A stretch of DNA of 64,000 bases from Leucobacter komagatae. GTDB lineage: Bacteria; Actinomycetota; Actinomycetes; Actinomycetales; Microbacteriaceae. Numbering within the stretch: position 1 is the first letter of the stretch; every line of letters begins with the position of its first letter. Position numbers and translations under genes: made by a program. Below are positions 8,729-18,124 of this stretch, piece after piece. The notes beneath the pieces were generated by a model. That model was not told where the DNA came from, made no database searches, and saw only the letters and a list, made by a program, of their open reading frames with translations. Location: contig NZ_JXSQ01000007.1 of NCBI RefSeq assembly GCF_000834055.1, positions 62,001-126,000 of the forward strand, read 5' to 3'.

Positions 8729-8734
8729 TACGCT
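8729..8734 (+). promoter_or_regulatory. Predicted -10 element of ispD (leaderless)
   Basis: TACGCT followed by six bases and ATG 8741, with no Shine-Dalgarno sequence before the start. Confidence 0.4.
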
Positions 8735-8740
8735 TGCAAC

Positions 8741-9517
8741 ATGATCAGCGTTCACGAGCACGAGCTTTCCAGCGACGCCCCGCACGCCCTGTCAACGCTC
8801 GGCATCGTACTGGTGGCCGCCGGGCGCGGCGAGCGACTCGGTGCCGGCAAGCCCAAGGCCTTCGTTGAGCTGCAGGGGAGCACGCTCATCGAACACTGTG
8901 TGTCTACGATCACCGCGCTGCCACACGGCGGCCACCTCGTAATCGTCGTGCCAGAAGCGCTCGCTGCCGAAACGCTCTCGCTCGTCTCGGCGACGGTCGA
9001 GCCCGGATCGCTCTGGGAGATATCGGTCACCCCGGGCGGCCGCGAACGTCACGAGTCTGTGCGGTTCGGGATCGATGCGCTCCATGACACGGCCAACGTA
9101 GTGCTCGTGCACGACGCGGCACGGCCGCTCGCTCCCCGCACACTGTTCGAGCGCGTCGCCGCCGAGGTCGCACGCACAGGCGACTCGGTCATTCCTGCGC
9201 TCCCCGTCGCAGACACGCTCAAGCGCGTCGGGGAGGGCGGCATCGTCCACGAGACGGTCGATCGTTCTCCGCTGGTCGCGGTGCAAACCCCGCAGGGGTT
9301 CCTGCGGGAGCAGCTGGCCGCGGCACACGACAGGCTCGGATCCGCAGCGCCTGACTCGTCGGAGAACGGCCCAACCGATGACGCGGAGGTCGTGCAGCGC
9401 GCCGGCGGCACGGTAAGGGTCGTCGCCGGCGACATGCTCGCCCACAAGCTCACGGTCCCAGGCGATCTCATGCTCCTCGAAGCGCTGCTCACCACCGAGA
9501 CGGGAAACAGTCAATGA
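8741..9517 (+). CDS. ispD: 2-C-methyl-D-erythritol 4-phosphate cytidylyltransferase
   Basis: Third step of the non-mevalonate (MEP) isoprenoid pathway: joins CTP and MEP to give CDP-methylerythritol. The nucleotide-binding loop VLVAAGRGERLGAGKPKAF begins near residue 23 and carries the expected Gly, Arg and Lys residues. VVLVHDAARPL near residue 120 and the VQTPQGF segment near residue 182 are further family signatures. The length (258) is normal, with about 15 extra N-terminal residues. Its stop overlaps the ispF start by four bases, so the two are translationally coupled. The divergent neighbour is nusA. Confidence 0.95.
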   Translation: MISVHEHELSSDAPHALSTLGIVLVAAGRGERLGAGKPKAFVELQGSTLIEHCVSTITALPHGGHLVIVVPEALAAETLSLVSATVEPGSLWEISVTPGGRERHESVRFGIDALHDTANVVLVHDAARPLAPRTLFERVAAEVARTGDSVIPALPVADTLKRVGEGGIVHETVDRSPLVAVQTPQGFLREQLAAAHDRLGSAAPDSSENGPTDDAEVVQRAGGTVRVVAGDMLAHKLTVPGDLMLLEALLTTETGNSQ

Positions 9518-9999
9518 CCACTCTGCCCGATATCCGCGTCGGCACCGGCTTCGACGTGCACGCTTTCGATGAGGGATCCCCGCTCCGCCTCGCCGGCATT
9601 GACTGGCCCGGCGAGGTTGGGCTCTCCGGCCACAGTGACGGCGATGCGGTCTGCCACGCCGTCGTCGACGCACTGCTCGCGGCAGCAGGGCTCGGAGATA
9701 TTGGGGGCCTCGTCGGTGTCGACGAGCCCGGCACCAAAGACGCTGCGAGCACTGGCTTTGTGCGACTCGCCCTCGCGCTGCTCGCAGAGAACGGGTTTCG
9801 CCCAGTGAACGTCTCAGTGCAGATCGTCGGAAACCGGCCAAAGTTCGCGCCGCGGCGTGCGGAGGCTCAGCGAGTGATGACCGAACTCGTTGGTGCCCCA
9901 GTGTCTCTCAGCGCGACCACGTCCGACGGGCTCGGCTTCACCGGCCGAGGCGAGGGCATCGCCGCGATCGCCACGGCGCTCATCGCCCGTTCCGCCTAG
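9514..9999 (+). CDS. ispF: 2-C-methyl-D-erythritol 2,4-cyclodiphosphate synthase
   Basis: Cyclises CDP-methylerythritol 2-phosphate in the MEP pathway, as a trimer with a divalent metal at each active site. The metal ligands are in GTGFDVHAF (Asp and His) and GHSDGDAVCHAVVDAL. The C-terminal SATTSDGLGFTGRGEGIAA is the usual substrate-binding end. The length of 161 residues matches the family. Starts inside the last codons of ispD (ATGA overlap). Its last 20 bases overlap the convergent end of the FHA-FtsK gene. Confidence 0.96.
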   Translation: MTTLPDIRVGTGFDVHAFDEGSPLRLAGIDWPGEVGLSGHSDGDAVCHAVVDALLAAAGLGDIGGLVGVDEPGTKDAASTGFVRLALALLAENGFRPVNVSVQIVGNRPKFAPRRAEAQRVMTELVGAPVSLSATTSDGLGFTGRGEGIAAIATALIARSA

Positions 10000-12900
10000 C
10001 GCCCGCTCCGCGCACCGGCAGCGCCACGTGCACGGGTGTGGCCGTGCCGCGTACGACAGCGAATCCTCTGCCGGGCGGAAAGGCCGCTCGAGAAACCCTG
10101 CCGAACGTCTCCCGGAACGGCGTCTGCGGCTCGTTCTCATCGGGCTGCAGCGCAAGACCCCAGTTCGGCTGTTTCAGCGCCGCAAGGAGATCCCACGATC
10201 CGCCGCCGCCCAACTCAAACTCGAATAGCACCAGCACACTCGCACGGCGTGCGGCCTTCGCGAGCGCGATGAGCTGGGGCAGCGCGTCGCTCTCCTCGGC
10301 ATCGCCTGGACGCTCGACGACGATCACGCCGCGGCGGCCAGGCAGCGGGAACTCCAGCGGTGCTTCCGGCACGGCCTGCGTTGCCCCCACAGGAACCGGA
10401 TCAGGCGCGACGCCGCCGCCGAGCAGCCCGGTGAACGCTGGCGATGCCTGATGCGGCCTCCCGCCGAGAGCGATGACCAGGCGCCGCGCAAGCTCCCCAA
10501 CCGCGGCCGCACCTCGCGCCACATGCTCCCAGTCGAGCGGGTCCGCGTGCGTGCCCGAACCCGAATCGAAGCTGAGCAGTACGCGATCCACCTGCTCGCC
10601 GCGCGCCGCCGCCCACCGCTCAACCGCGATGGCGCAGCTCCGCGTCGCTGTGGACAGCCCGGCGCCCGGCGGCCCTGCAATGACACCGAGGCCAGCGTGC
10701 GGCATACCGACGGCCCGCAGCGTGCGAGTGTCGATGCCGAAGACAGGGAGACCCTCGTCCTCGGCGGGCAAGTCAGCGAGGGCGATGCGATCGGGTGCGT
10801 TTCGAATCCGCGGCGCAGCCACAAGGTCGCCTGAGCCGAGGCGCTCCGCGAGCCGCTCCAGCGCGGCCGCCTGATCCGCGAGCGCCGGCGTCTCTCCGGC
10901 GAAGGCGAGTTGAATCTCGTTCTGTTGCCCAGCGAACACTCCCCTCCCTGGGCCAGCAGATTCGAGCACCTCGGCCCTCACGTCGAGATACGAGTAGTCG
11001 TTGGGTGAGGCGAGACGTAAGACGAGGCGCTCCTGCACGCTCGCGGCGAGCGCGCTGGACAGTGCAGCGGAACGCTCGGCGGTGAGCACGACGTGCACCC
11101 CGACGGCGCGCCCAGCACGCATGATTTCGGCGAGCTGGGTCGCTGCGACGCCGCGTTCACCGAAACCCTCGATGGCCTCGGTGAGCGCTGAGAACCCGTC
11201 GATGAGGAGCACCACCCTTGCCTCGCCCGCGGCGCGTTCACCGCCGGTGGCGCGGTAGGCGGCGAGGCTGTTCGCCCTGGCGGCGGCGAACCGGGCGCTG
11301 CGATCGTTCACCACCTCCCAGACATGTCGGATGACCCGCTGTGTGAGTTCACCGTCGCCGAGCTGCGCGACCGCGCCGACCGTCGGCAGCGGGGCGAGCG
11401 GATCCAGATTGCCGCCGGCCGCATCGATGCCGTAGATATGCACGCCGTCGGCGTTCGCAGCCGCGCTCGCCGCTGCCGCGATCGTGAGGAGCGATGTTGT
11501 CTTCCCCGTACCGCTCGCGCCAAAGATCGCAAGGTTTCCCATCACGTCGAGATCGATGCGCACTGGCTCCTGCGCTTGCGTCTCAGGCAGATCAATCAGC
11601 CCAACGGGTAAGCCGCCAGGCTGCGCGATCCCGGTAGCTCCAACTTCCGCGTGCGCTGGGCGCGGGAGTACCGCGTCGAGTGGGAGGAGCGCTGGGAGGG
11701 TCGGCAGCCAAGGCTTTCGGGGCACTGCAATGCCGCCAGCAGTCGCGGCTCCGACGAGAGCGTCGCGGAGGCGTTCGATATCGCGAGCAGCGCGCGCCAC
11801 CGGTCGCGGCCCGCCAGACTGCGGTTCGCCTGGAATGCTCCAGGGCTCCCCCTCAACGAGCCCGAGAGAGCGCACCTCGAGACGCGGGAGGCGGGGCGCG
11901 GCACTTGCCCGGCCGCCGAGATATCCCGTCTGGAAGTGCTCCACCCGCCCGGGCCCAACTTTCATCGCACCCCTGCCGGGTGTTTCCGCGTCGAAGAGTG
12001 CCGCGTCTGGGACCCCGAGCACGTCCCCGGAGTCCGCCTCATCGGCCATGCGCAGGGCGATCCGCAGGTTGGTGTTTGCTCTGAGATTATCGGTGACCAC
12101 CCCGGCTGGCCGCTGTGTCGCCATCACGAGGTGGAGCCCAAGCGACCGGCCACGCTGGGCGACATCGATCACCCCGTCAACGAACTCCGGCACATCGCTC
12201 GCGAGCGCCGCGAACTCGTCGATGACGATGACCAGCACAGGGGGCGCGGCAGGGTCAGACCGCTGCTCCATGGTGATGAGGTCTTTCGCGCCGTGCTCAG
12301 CGAGGAGTTCTTCTCGCCGACGCAGCTCGGCCCGCAATGAGGTGAGCGCACGCCTCACGAGGTATGGCGAGAGATCCGTCACGAGCCCGACGGTGTGCGG
12401 AAGATCGACGCATTCGGCGAACGCAGCACCACCCTTGTAATCGACAAGCAGGTACGTGAGACGGTCGGGGCTGACATTAGCGGCAAGGCTCATAATCCAG
12501 CTCTGCAGAAATTCGGATTTCCCTGCGCCTGTTGTGCCGCCGACCAGCGCGTGCGGCCCGTGCGTGCGCAGGTCGAGGATCGCTGGGCCCTCGGCGCCCT
12601 GTCCCACGACGGCGGCGAGCGACACTGGCGCGCGCTCCTCCCCCGCGCGCCAGTCACGCACGAGGCTGCCTGATCGCTCCCAGTTTTGCAGCAGCGGCGA
12701 TCCGCCCCCGAGCAGATCGACCCCGTGCACCTCTCGCAGGTTCACAGCACGTGGCAGGTCGCTTTCGTCGAGAGCTCGGGCGGCGGTGTCGTCGACCGGC
12801 GCTACAGCTCGGGCGAGCATCGCTGCGGTTTCCGCGTCGAGCTGTTCCATCCGAGTGAGCGGCACACGATCGCGCTGCCTGACAAAGTTGACCGTGGCCG

Positions 12901-14680
12901 GGCTCGTGTCGTCGGGCGCACCCACTTCGACAAACGTACGGCAGGCCGCTGGCACTCGTTCAACTCTGTCTGCGACCCAGACCATGTGCACGCCGAGGTC
13001 TGGCCCGTCCTCTGCGAGCGCGATGAGTCTTGCCCTGTGAGCTTGTTCGACACCGCCGTCGAGAACGAGCACCACGATCACCGGGGTGAGGGGAAGCACC
13101 GTCACGGCCTCGGTTGCAGCGTCCTCCCCCGAGTGCTGTGGGAGGTGGGACCGCAGCGACGCGCCGCCGCCCGGTTTCGCTGCGACCTGCTGGCGCTGCC
13201 CGATGACGCCTTCGAGCGCGATCAGCAGTGCGAGGGAAGCCCGTTCGTCGTCAGCGAGTTGCCATGCGGGGGTCGGCCCGCCAACGGGGTCGACGTGCGG
13301 GAGCCACTTCAACCATTCCCACTCGCCGGGCGAACGCGTCTCACCTGTGAACGCCGCGACCGTGAGCTCCGCCGGTGAGTGCAGGCCAGTGAGCTGCACG
13401 AGCAACGCGCGTGCGAGCGCGTGGGCGCCCGGCTGTGGGCCGGCGAGCCCGATGGATCCGCACTGATCCAGCCGCTCCGTCACCGGGACCGGCGCGACGC
13501 GTGAGAATTCTCGTTCGATCTCTTCAATCGCCTCCCACTGCGCCCCGGCAGCCTCACCGCGTTTGGGCATCACAACCGCAGTCCTGCTGGGCAATTCCCC
13601 CTCACCGAAGCGCAGCTCGAGGAAGCTGCGGTGCTCAGGGCGACGGGCCCACAGCAATCTGCCCTGGTCTCGCATCGCTGCCGCAATGTCGTCGAGCCGG
13701 GGCGTCTCGGTCGCCCGCGTGGCGATTTCCTCGTCCCGAAGCGCGGCGAGTTGCTCGCGCTCAGCTGCGAGCGTCTCGGTGAAGATCCGGTCTTCGCCGC
13801 GCCGCCGGCGTCGTGCAGTCAGGCGGCCGTCTAGCCACGAGCCGATCATCATCATCGGTGAGAACGCCACCATCATAAGACTCATCGGGGAGCGAGTGAT
13901 CGCATACAGGGCGCCGCCCATGAGCATCGGAGCGAGCATCGCGAGCATCGGAATACGGCTGCCCGCGGCCTGCTTCGGCGGCGCTGGCAGCTCGCGTGTA
14001 CTGGGCTCGAAGTGGGGGTCGACCCGCGGGGCGCGCGTGTGCGGGCGCCGGTGATCGAGCGCATCGTCACCCGGGTGATTGGCTGGCCGCGCCGGCGTAA
14101 TGCGGATTCGCACTGACCCCAACAGCACCTCGACGGCATGGTCTATTGGGAGGCTTTCTACGCGATGCCCTCGAACCTCAATCCCGTTTGCTGACCCGAG
14201 GTTGCTCAGAATCATGCGATCTCCCGCTTCGATCACCGCGTGGCGTCTGGATACGCTTCTGCTGCTCAGCAGGATGCGACTCCTGGGGTCCCTCCCGATG
14301 CTGTTGTCCCCCGGGATCAGGCTAAAGCGCACGCCGTCTTCGTCACCGCCAATGACCTCAACGACGCCGACCGCGGGAATCGTGCGGGGCAGGTTGCGGT
14401 CGAACTCCCCCGCGACCCGAATTTGCCACCCAGACTGCAAGCCGGATTGCCCGAGTGGGGCGACCGGGTCGAGAAGGTACTCGGAGGTGCCGTCGGGGCT
14501 GCCAATGATCGTGACGTGTCCGTGTCGCAACGCATGAAATGCTTCGATGTTGGAGTCGCGGTAGAGCCCTGTCCTGATGAGGGCGGCTGCGGTGTCCCGC
14601 ACGGTGGTGGTGACGTTGCAGGAGATCGTGACGTCGTGCAGCGCGCCGCTTGGCAGGGCGAGGGCGAGCTTCAGCTTCAT
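9980..14680 (-). CDS. Type VII secretion ATPase, EssC/EccC-like, with FHA domain
   Basis: Motor protein of a WXG100 (type VII) secretion system, about 1,566 residues. The order is an N-terminal ubiquitin-like/EssC domain, an FHA domain (about residues 100-200, with GDNSIGRDPRSRILL and SVSRRHAVIE), two membrane helices (about residues 240-280), then three FtsK/SpoIIIE ATPase domains. Domain 1 has an intact Walker A (GGTTGAGKSEFL), the DYKGGAAF element and Walker B VIVIDEFAAL. Domain 2 has GASGTGKTTSL. Domain 3 has GPPGAGLSTAT, where the Walker Lys is replaced by Leu. I chose ATG 14680 (MKLKLALALPSG). GTG 14704 is an alternative. Neither has a ribosome site. Confidence 0.9.
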   Translation of the reverse strand: MKLKLALALPSGALHDVTISCNVTTTVRDTAAALIRTGLYRDSNIEAFHALRHGHVTIIGSPDGTSEYLLDPVAPLGQSGLQSGWQIRVAGEFDRNLPRTIPAVGVVEVIGGDEDGVRFSLIPGDNSIGRDPRSRILLSSRSVSRRHAVIEAGDRMILSNLGSANGIEVRGHRVESLPIDHAVEVLLGSVRIRITPARPANHPGDDALDHRRPHTRAPRVDPHFEPSTRELPAPPKQAAGSRIPMLAMLAPMLMGGALYAITRSPMSLMMVAFSPMMMIGSWLDGRLTARRRRRGEDRIFTETLAAEREQLAALRDEEIATRATETPRLDDIAAAMRDQGRLLWARRPEHRSFLELRFGEGELPSRTAVVMPKRGEAAGAQWEAIEEIEREFSRVAPVPVTERLDQCGSIGLAGPQPGAHALARALLVQLTGLHSPAELTVAAFTGETRSPGEWEWLKWLPHVDPVGGPTPAWQLADDERASLALLIALEGVIGQRQQVAAKPGGGASLRSHLPQHSGEDAATEAVTVLPLTPVIVVLVLDGGVEQAHRARLIALAEDGPDLGVHMVWVADRVERVPAACRTFVEVGAPDDTSPATVNFVRQRDRVPLTRMEQLDAETAAMLARAVAPVDDTAARALDESDLPRAVNLREVHGVDLLGGGSPLLQNWERSGSLVRDWRAGEERAPVSLAAVVGQGAEGPAILDLRTHGPHALVGGTTGAGKSEFLQSWIMSLAANVSPDRLTYLLVDYKGGAAFAECVDLPHTVGLVTDLSPYLVRRALTSLRAELRRREELLAEHGAKDLITMEQRSDPAAPPVLVIVIDEFAALASDVPEFVDGVIDVAQRGRSLGLHLVMATQRPAGVVTDNLRANTNLRIALRMADEADSGDVLGVPDAALFDAETPGRGAMKVGPGRVEHFQTGYLGGRASAAPRLPRLEVRSLGLVEGEPWSIPGEPQSGGPRPVARAARDIERLRDALVGAATAGGIAVPRKPWLPTLPALLPLDAVLPRPAHAEVGATGIAQPGGLPVGLIDLPETQAQEPVRIDLDVMGNLAIFGASGTGKTTSLLTIAAAASAAANADGVHIYGIDAAGGNLDPLAPLPTVGAVAQLGDGELTQRVIRHVWEVVNDRSARFAAARANSLAAYRATGGERAAGEARVVLLIDGFSALTEAIEGFGERGVAATQLAEIMRAGRAVGVHVVLTAERSAALSSALAASVQERLVLRLASPNDYSYLDVRAEVLESAGPGRGVFAGQQNEIQLAFAGETPALADQAAALERLAERLGSGDLVAAPRIRNAPDRIALADLPAEDEGLPVFGIDTRTLRAVGMPHAGLGVIAGPPGAGLSTATRSCAIAVERWAAARGEQVDRVLLSFDSGSGTHADPLDWEHVARGAAAVGELARRLVIALGGRPHQASPAFTGLLGGGVAPDPVPVGATQAVPEAPLEFPLPGRRGVIVVERPGDAEESDALPQLIALAKAARRASVLVLFEFELGGGGSWDLLAALKQPNWGLALQPDENEPQTPFRETFGRVSRAAFPPGRGFAVVRGTATPVHVALPVRGAGARRNGR

Positions 14681-14723
14681 GGCGCGGTGCGCTCGCTGTG
14701 CCACAGGGCTGAGGACATGACGG

Positions 14724-15353
14724 TCACTCTTCGGGCGGAGTGTAGGGCCGCTCGAGCATTTCCTCGAGGTACGCGTTGCGTTCTTCGAGTTTCAGCGGGC
14801 CAGTAGACATCGTCGCGTCCGCAGAGCACGGGCTCTCCACACTGAGGATCAGGCCCTCCGCCTTGGAATTGAGCGACAGTACCGCGCCGTCCCTCCTGTC
14901 AGCACGGTAGAACGGATTATCCGGGCGCTCGGGGTAGAAAACGCTTGTCACGACCCATCCCTCGCTCTCCCACGCGGCCCGCATGCGGTCCGAGATCTCG
15001 GCCCAGTCCGGAACGTCCCGGACGACAAGACTTTGCACGAGCAGGCCGCCGCCGCCGCACGCTCGAGGCAGAAGCGAGCCAAAGATCTCGTACCTGGACC
15101 GCGGGTCATCAGTCCACTCGATCTCCTCACCCGAGAACGACTTGAACCAGCCGTCTTTGATCCCGCTGACAGCGATGGCCTTGTCGATCTCGGCTTCAAC
15201 CCATTGCAGGTGCTCAACAAGCGTCCATCCAACAAAACGAGTCGGTTCAGAAATAATGGGTACCTCCATCCGGTCACAGCCCGAAACCGCTACTGCCAGG
15301 AGCGCCACACCAGCCACGGCGCTCGCCCGGCGTCTCCGGTTGATCTTCTTCAT
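14724..15353 (-). CDS. Lipoprotein of the type VII-like cluster, function unknown
   Basis: A 209-residue predicted lipoprotein: basic MKKINRRRR, hydrophobic stretch and lipobox AVSGC with Cys at about residue 26. The mature part is soluble, with no membrane helix and no recognised catalytic motif. It contains several Trp-rich segments (GWTLVEHLQWVEAEIDKAI near residue 43). Its start overlaps the end of the hydrolase gene by four bases and it precedes the EssC-like gene by about 40 bases, so it belongs to the same operon and probably acts at the outer face of the membrane with the secretion ATPase or its substrates. Family not recognised. Confidence 0.75.
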   Translation of the reverse strand: MKKINRRRRASAVAGVALLAVAVSGCDRMEVPIISEPTRFVGWTLVEHLQWVEAEIDKAIAVSGIKDGWFKSFSGEEIEWTDDPRSRYEIFGSLLPRACGGGGLLVQSLVVRDVPDWAEISDRMRAAWESEGWVVTSVFYPERPDNPFYRADRRDGAVLSLNSKAEGLILSVESPCSADATMSTGPLKLEERNAYLEEMLERPYTPPEE

Positions 15354-17416
15354 AGGCTTGAACTCGCTCTCATCGGGTAGCGAACGTGCGTCTGCAGCCC
15401 GCTGAACGGATCGGTAAAGGTCTCCACTCTCATCTCCTCAACCGCGCTGAACGTTTCAGAGGTCGCCGCTGTGATTCTGTCCGTCGTGATCTCGGCCGTG
15501 ACCCACAAGGACTGTGTGTTGCGGTCGAAATACCCGTGCCCCACAGACGTTGCTGCGCCCCAGAGCCCCGGGGCCCGCTTATCGCCGATCGCGGCGTGTC
15601 CGTCAGTCTCCTTGAGCCCGCGCGCCGGGTCCCCGTCGGATGGGAATACGATCGCTCCCCCGTACACTGGCGACCGCGCTCCGAGCCCGAGCAGGGAGCG
15701 ATCGTCGGCCGTGGGAACCGCGCGCTCGGCAAGCCCCGCTCCGGAAGGGGCGATTCGGTCAGCGCTGGCATTCGTCGCGTATATCGCTTTCTGGCCTTCC
15801 GGAAGTGTCCTCACATTCAATCGTTCAAGGCCCGGCACAGCCTCCACATCGATGCCTGCCGAGCCGAGCATCACAAAGGAGTCGACAGGGTGAGTCGTCT
15901 TCGTGAGCGCGATCGAGGCCACGGTCGTGCCGTACGAGTGAGCAACAACGCTGAGGAGAGGCGGTTCCCCGCCCGCCTGCCTCGCAATTACGAGGCCGTC
16001 AAGCTCAGACGTGAGTCTCCCCGCCCCCTGTGCTGCAGCCGCCGAGCCGAGGACGCCCAAACTCGGAAGCGCGTCAGGCGCGTCATACCCGAGCCATGCG
16101 ACCACCCCCGGCGCTTGCCCTCGCCCGAGGTCGAGCGAGGCGGCTTTGGCATCGAAGAGATTCCTACTCGCGGTATCCCACGTAGGCAAGCCGTCGGGTG
16201 CATCATTACCCATTCCTCCGACTTGAAAAGTGGTGTGTGATGCGGTGTCGAGGTCGCCGTACCCCACTGCGGCCATCGGGACGTTCTCGCTCAGGCTGAA
16301 GGAGAGCAGCTGGACGGGAGGTTCGGGCCGGCGCTGACTCTCCTCGAGGTCGAAGATTCGTTGCACCTCCGCAACGAGCTTGAGTTGTTCCGGGCTGAGC
16401 AACTGCGGGTTTGCGCGGTAGAACTCAACGGAAAGCCGGTTGGCCCGGTCACGCGCCCAGGCTGGGAGTCCAGGCAGGTTGCCGATGACATAGGGGACCG
16501 TCTGGGTGAGCGTCTCCTGTTCTGCAGCGCTCAGCGCGCCCCACCACTGCTCGACCTTCTCAGGGCTGGGTGGAGTGTCCCACACACCGGATCCATCGTT
16601 CGTCGGAAAGATTCGCGAGAGTAGCGGATGCTCGACGCTTAAGGCATCGACGACCCGCGTGACGCCGCCGAGCTCACCGGTTAGCCCAACCGCAATTGCG
16701 CGCTTGCGCCCGCCTGGTATCCCTGCGCCAAGGGTGATGAGCTGGCCAAGCGGGGTGTCTCTGAGGGACCCGACGAGGGTGTTCTCTGCCTCACGCCGCT
16801 CCTCAATGAGGTCACCCCAAGCGAGGACGGCCGCCCTGATGTCTTCGACGTCGCTCTGCCACCGAAGTGCCGTATTGCGCCAGCGCGCTTCGTGGGAGTC
16901 CCGCATGAGCCTCACGATGACTTCACGCTCGGGCGGCGAAGGTGGCGCGTCGGCGGGCCGCAGCTGGGGTTCTGGCATGGCCGGTGTTGGCGGGGAGTCC
17001 CATGGGTACCTGAACGGGGCCAGAATCGCGGCGCAAATATCCTCGATATCGGCCATCGCGCTGGTGATGCCGTCGATGCAGGCGGTGGTCCGAGATCGCA
17101 GCCTGTCTGCACGGGCGTGGATGCTCTCTATCTCGCCTGCGTATCGGTTTAGCGCCATGCCTGCCCGCTTCGCCGAAGTCTCGAGCGCGGCAGCGCCCGG
17201 CAAGACGCTCTGCCCGAGTTTCACTTCCACCCGAGCTACGGCCTCGCTCTCGAGCTGTTTCAGGCTCGCCTGCGCGGCCACCGTGGCAGCAGAAAAGCTC
17301 ACGGCGTCTTGCCGGGCGTCTTCAACGAAACGCGCGGCCGCTCGAACGCTGTCGCCCGAACCCGCTTTAGGGGTTCCCTGGAGTATCTCGCCGATCCCTG
17401 GAACGCGCGCGCTCAT
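15350..17416 (-). CDS. DUF1023-type alpha/beta hydrolase with helical N-terminus
   Basis: A 688-residue protein typical of actinobacterial WXG100 loci. The first ~190 residues are Ala-rich and helical, like an LXG/WXG-type export domain. The C-terminal third carries an alpha/beta-hydrolase of the DUF1023 kind. The nucleophile elbow is VVAHSYGTTVAS, with Ser in an H-S-Y-G context, and GHGYFD near the end provides the catalytic His. No signal peptide is seen, so if it is exported the neighbouring type VII-like machine is the likely route. It overlaps the preceding 101-residue gene and the following lipoprotein gene by four bases each. Substrate unknown. Confidence 0.82.
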   Translation of the reverse strand: MSARVPGIGEILQGTPKAGSGDSVRAAARFVEDARQDAVSFSAATVAAQASLKQLESEAVARVEVKLGQSVLPGAAALETSAKRAGMALNRYAGEIESIHARADRLRSRTTACIDGITSAMADIEDICAAILAPFRYPWDSPPTPAMPEPQLRPADAPPSPPEREVIVRLMRDSHEARWRNTALRWQSDVEDIRAAVLAWGDLIEERREAENTLVGSLRDTPLGQLITLGAGIPGGRKRAIAVGLTGELGGVTRVVDALSVEHPLLSRIFPTNDGSGVWDTPPSPEKVEQWWGALSAAEQETLTQTVPYVIGNLPGLPAWARDRANRLSVEFYRANPQLLSPEQLKLVAEVQRIFDLEESQRRPEPPVQLLSFSLSENVPMAAVGYGDLDTASHTTFQVGGMGNDAPDGLPTWDTASRNLFDAKAASLDLGRGQAPGVVAWLGYDAPDALPSLGVLGSAAAAQGAGRLTSELDGLVIARQAGGEPPLLSVVAHSYGTTVASIALTKTTHPVDSFVMLGSAGIDVEAVPGLERLNVRTLPEGQKAIYATNASADRIAPSGAGLAERAVPTADDRSLLGLGARSPVYGGAIVFPSDGDPARGLKETDGHAAIGDKRAPGLWGAATSVGHGYFDRNTQSLWVTAEITTDRITAATSETFSAVEEMRVETFTDPFSGLQTHVRYPMRASSSL

Positions 17417-17718
17417 GTGCCGCCCTCACCCAGTGTGAATCCGGCGGGCAGCGCCGAGGCAATGGCTGTGTCGAGTGCGGCGCTCTCCTCCATCACGGCG
17501 GACACAGCAACGCTCGATGATTTCGCCGCGTCCGCAAGTGCTGCCCGAGCGACAGGGAATCCTCGAAGGTAGAGACTCACCTCGCCGCCCGCACCGCTAA
17601 TTGTCGAGATCACCGCCGGCCGCTTCGCGCCGCCGTTGAGCATTCCGGCCGCTGCCTCGACGAGCTTTCTCCCCGCCTGGGAAAGGGCCGCGTCGCTGAG
17701 CCGCATGGCGCCTGACAT
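17413..17718 (-). CDS. Small helical protein of the type VII-like cluster
   Basis: A 101-residue Ala/Ser-rich protein, second in the operon between the WXG100 gene (22 bases upstream) and the hydrolase gene (four-base overlap). Two likely amphipathic helices (LSDAALSQAGRKLVEAAAG and the Val/Ala-rich second half) flank a short strand-like centre (GGEVSLYLRGF). The size and place suggest a partner or chaperone of the WXG100 protein or of the hydrolase N-terminus. It lacks a WXG motif, and no family was recognised. Confidence 0.65.
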   Translation of the reverse strand: MSGAMRLSDAALSQAGRKLVEAAAGMLNGGAKRPAVISTISGAGGEVSLYLRGFPVARAALADAAKSSSVAVSAVMEESAALDTAIASALPAGFTLGEGGT

Positions 17719-17740
17719 GATCTGTCACCCGCCGAGCCGG

Positions 17741-18034
17741 TCAGTTGATCCTTGCGGCGATCTCGTCGTCCATCGAACGGTGCGCAGCGGCGGTCTGCGT
17801 GATGAACTGCTGGATCTCCGTCAGTTTCTCGATGACCCTGTTCGCGCTCGTCGTGTACTCGGTGTACGCGCCCTCAAACCGCTTGGATGCGTTGTCGGTG
17901 ACGAAGCCCGAGCTGACAAGACCCTGGATCTGTCGCTGCAATTGCTGCAGCTTTGCGGTGATCTCGTCACGACCAGCTCCGAGCTGAGACGCAGCTGCTT
18001 CCATCTCTTGGTATGAAATATTGATGTTTGCCAT
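17741..18034 (-). CDS. WXG100 (EsxA-like) protein with degenerate motif
   Basis: A 97-residue secreted-type helical hairpin protein, first gene of the operon. Two long amphipathic helices (from residue 7 and from about residue 50) are separated by a turn at LVSSGFVTDNASKRFEGAY. In classical members the turn reads W-x-G; here Trp is absent and the turn is S-G-F. The rest of the pattern, including the Phe ten residues later in ASKRFEGAY and the length, matches the family. Such proteins form dimers and are the main substrates of type VII secretion ATPases such as the one at 9980. Confidence 0.88.
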   Translation of the reverse strand: MANINISYQEMEAAASQLGAGRDEITAKLQQLQRQIQGLVSSGFVTDNASKRFEGAYTEYTTSANRVIEKLTEIQQFITQTAAAHRSMDDEIAARIN

Positions 18035-18124
18035 GTGCCTGCTTCCAATCCGTTTCAGATTGCGAAGAGCCCCAGATTCGCAGCGCCTGCCATTGGACAG
18101 GCGATCGCGCGGTGCGATGCACTC

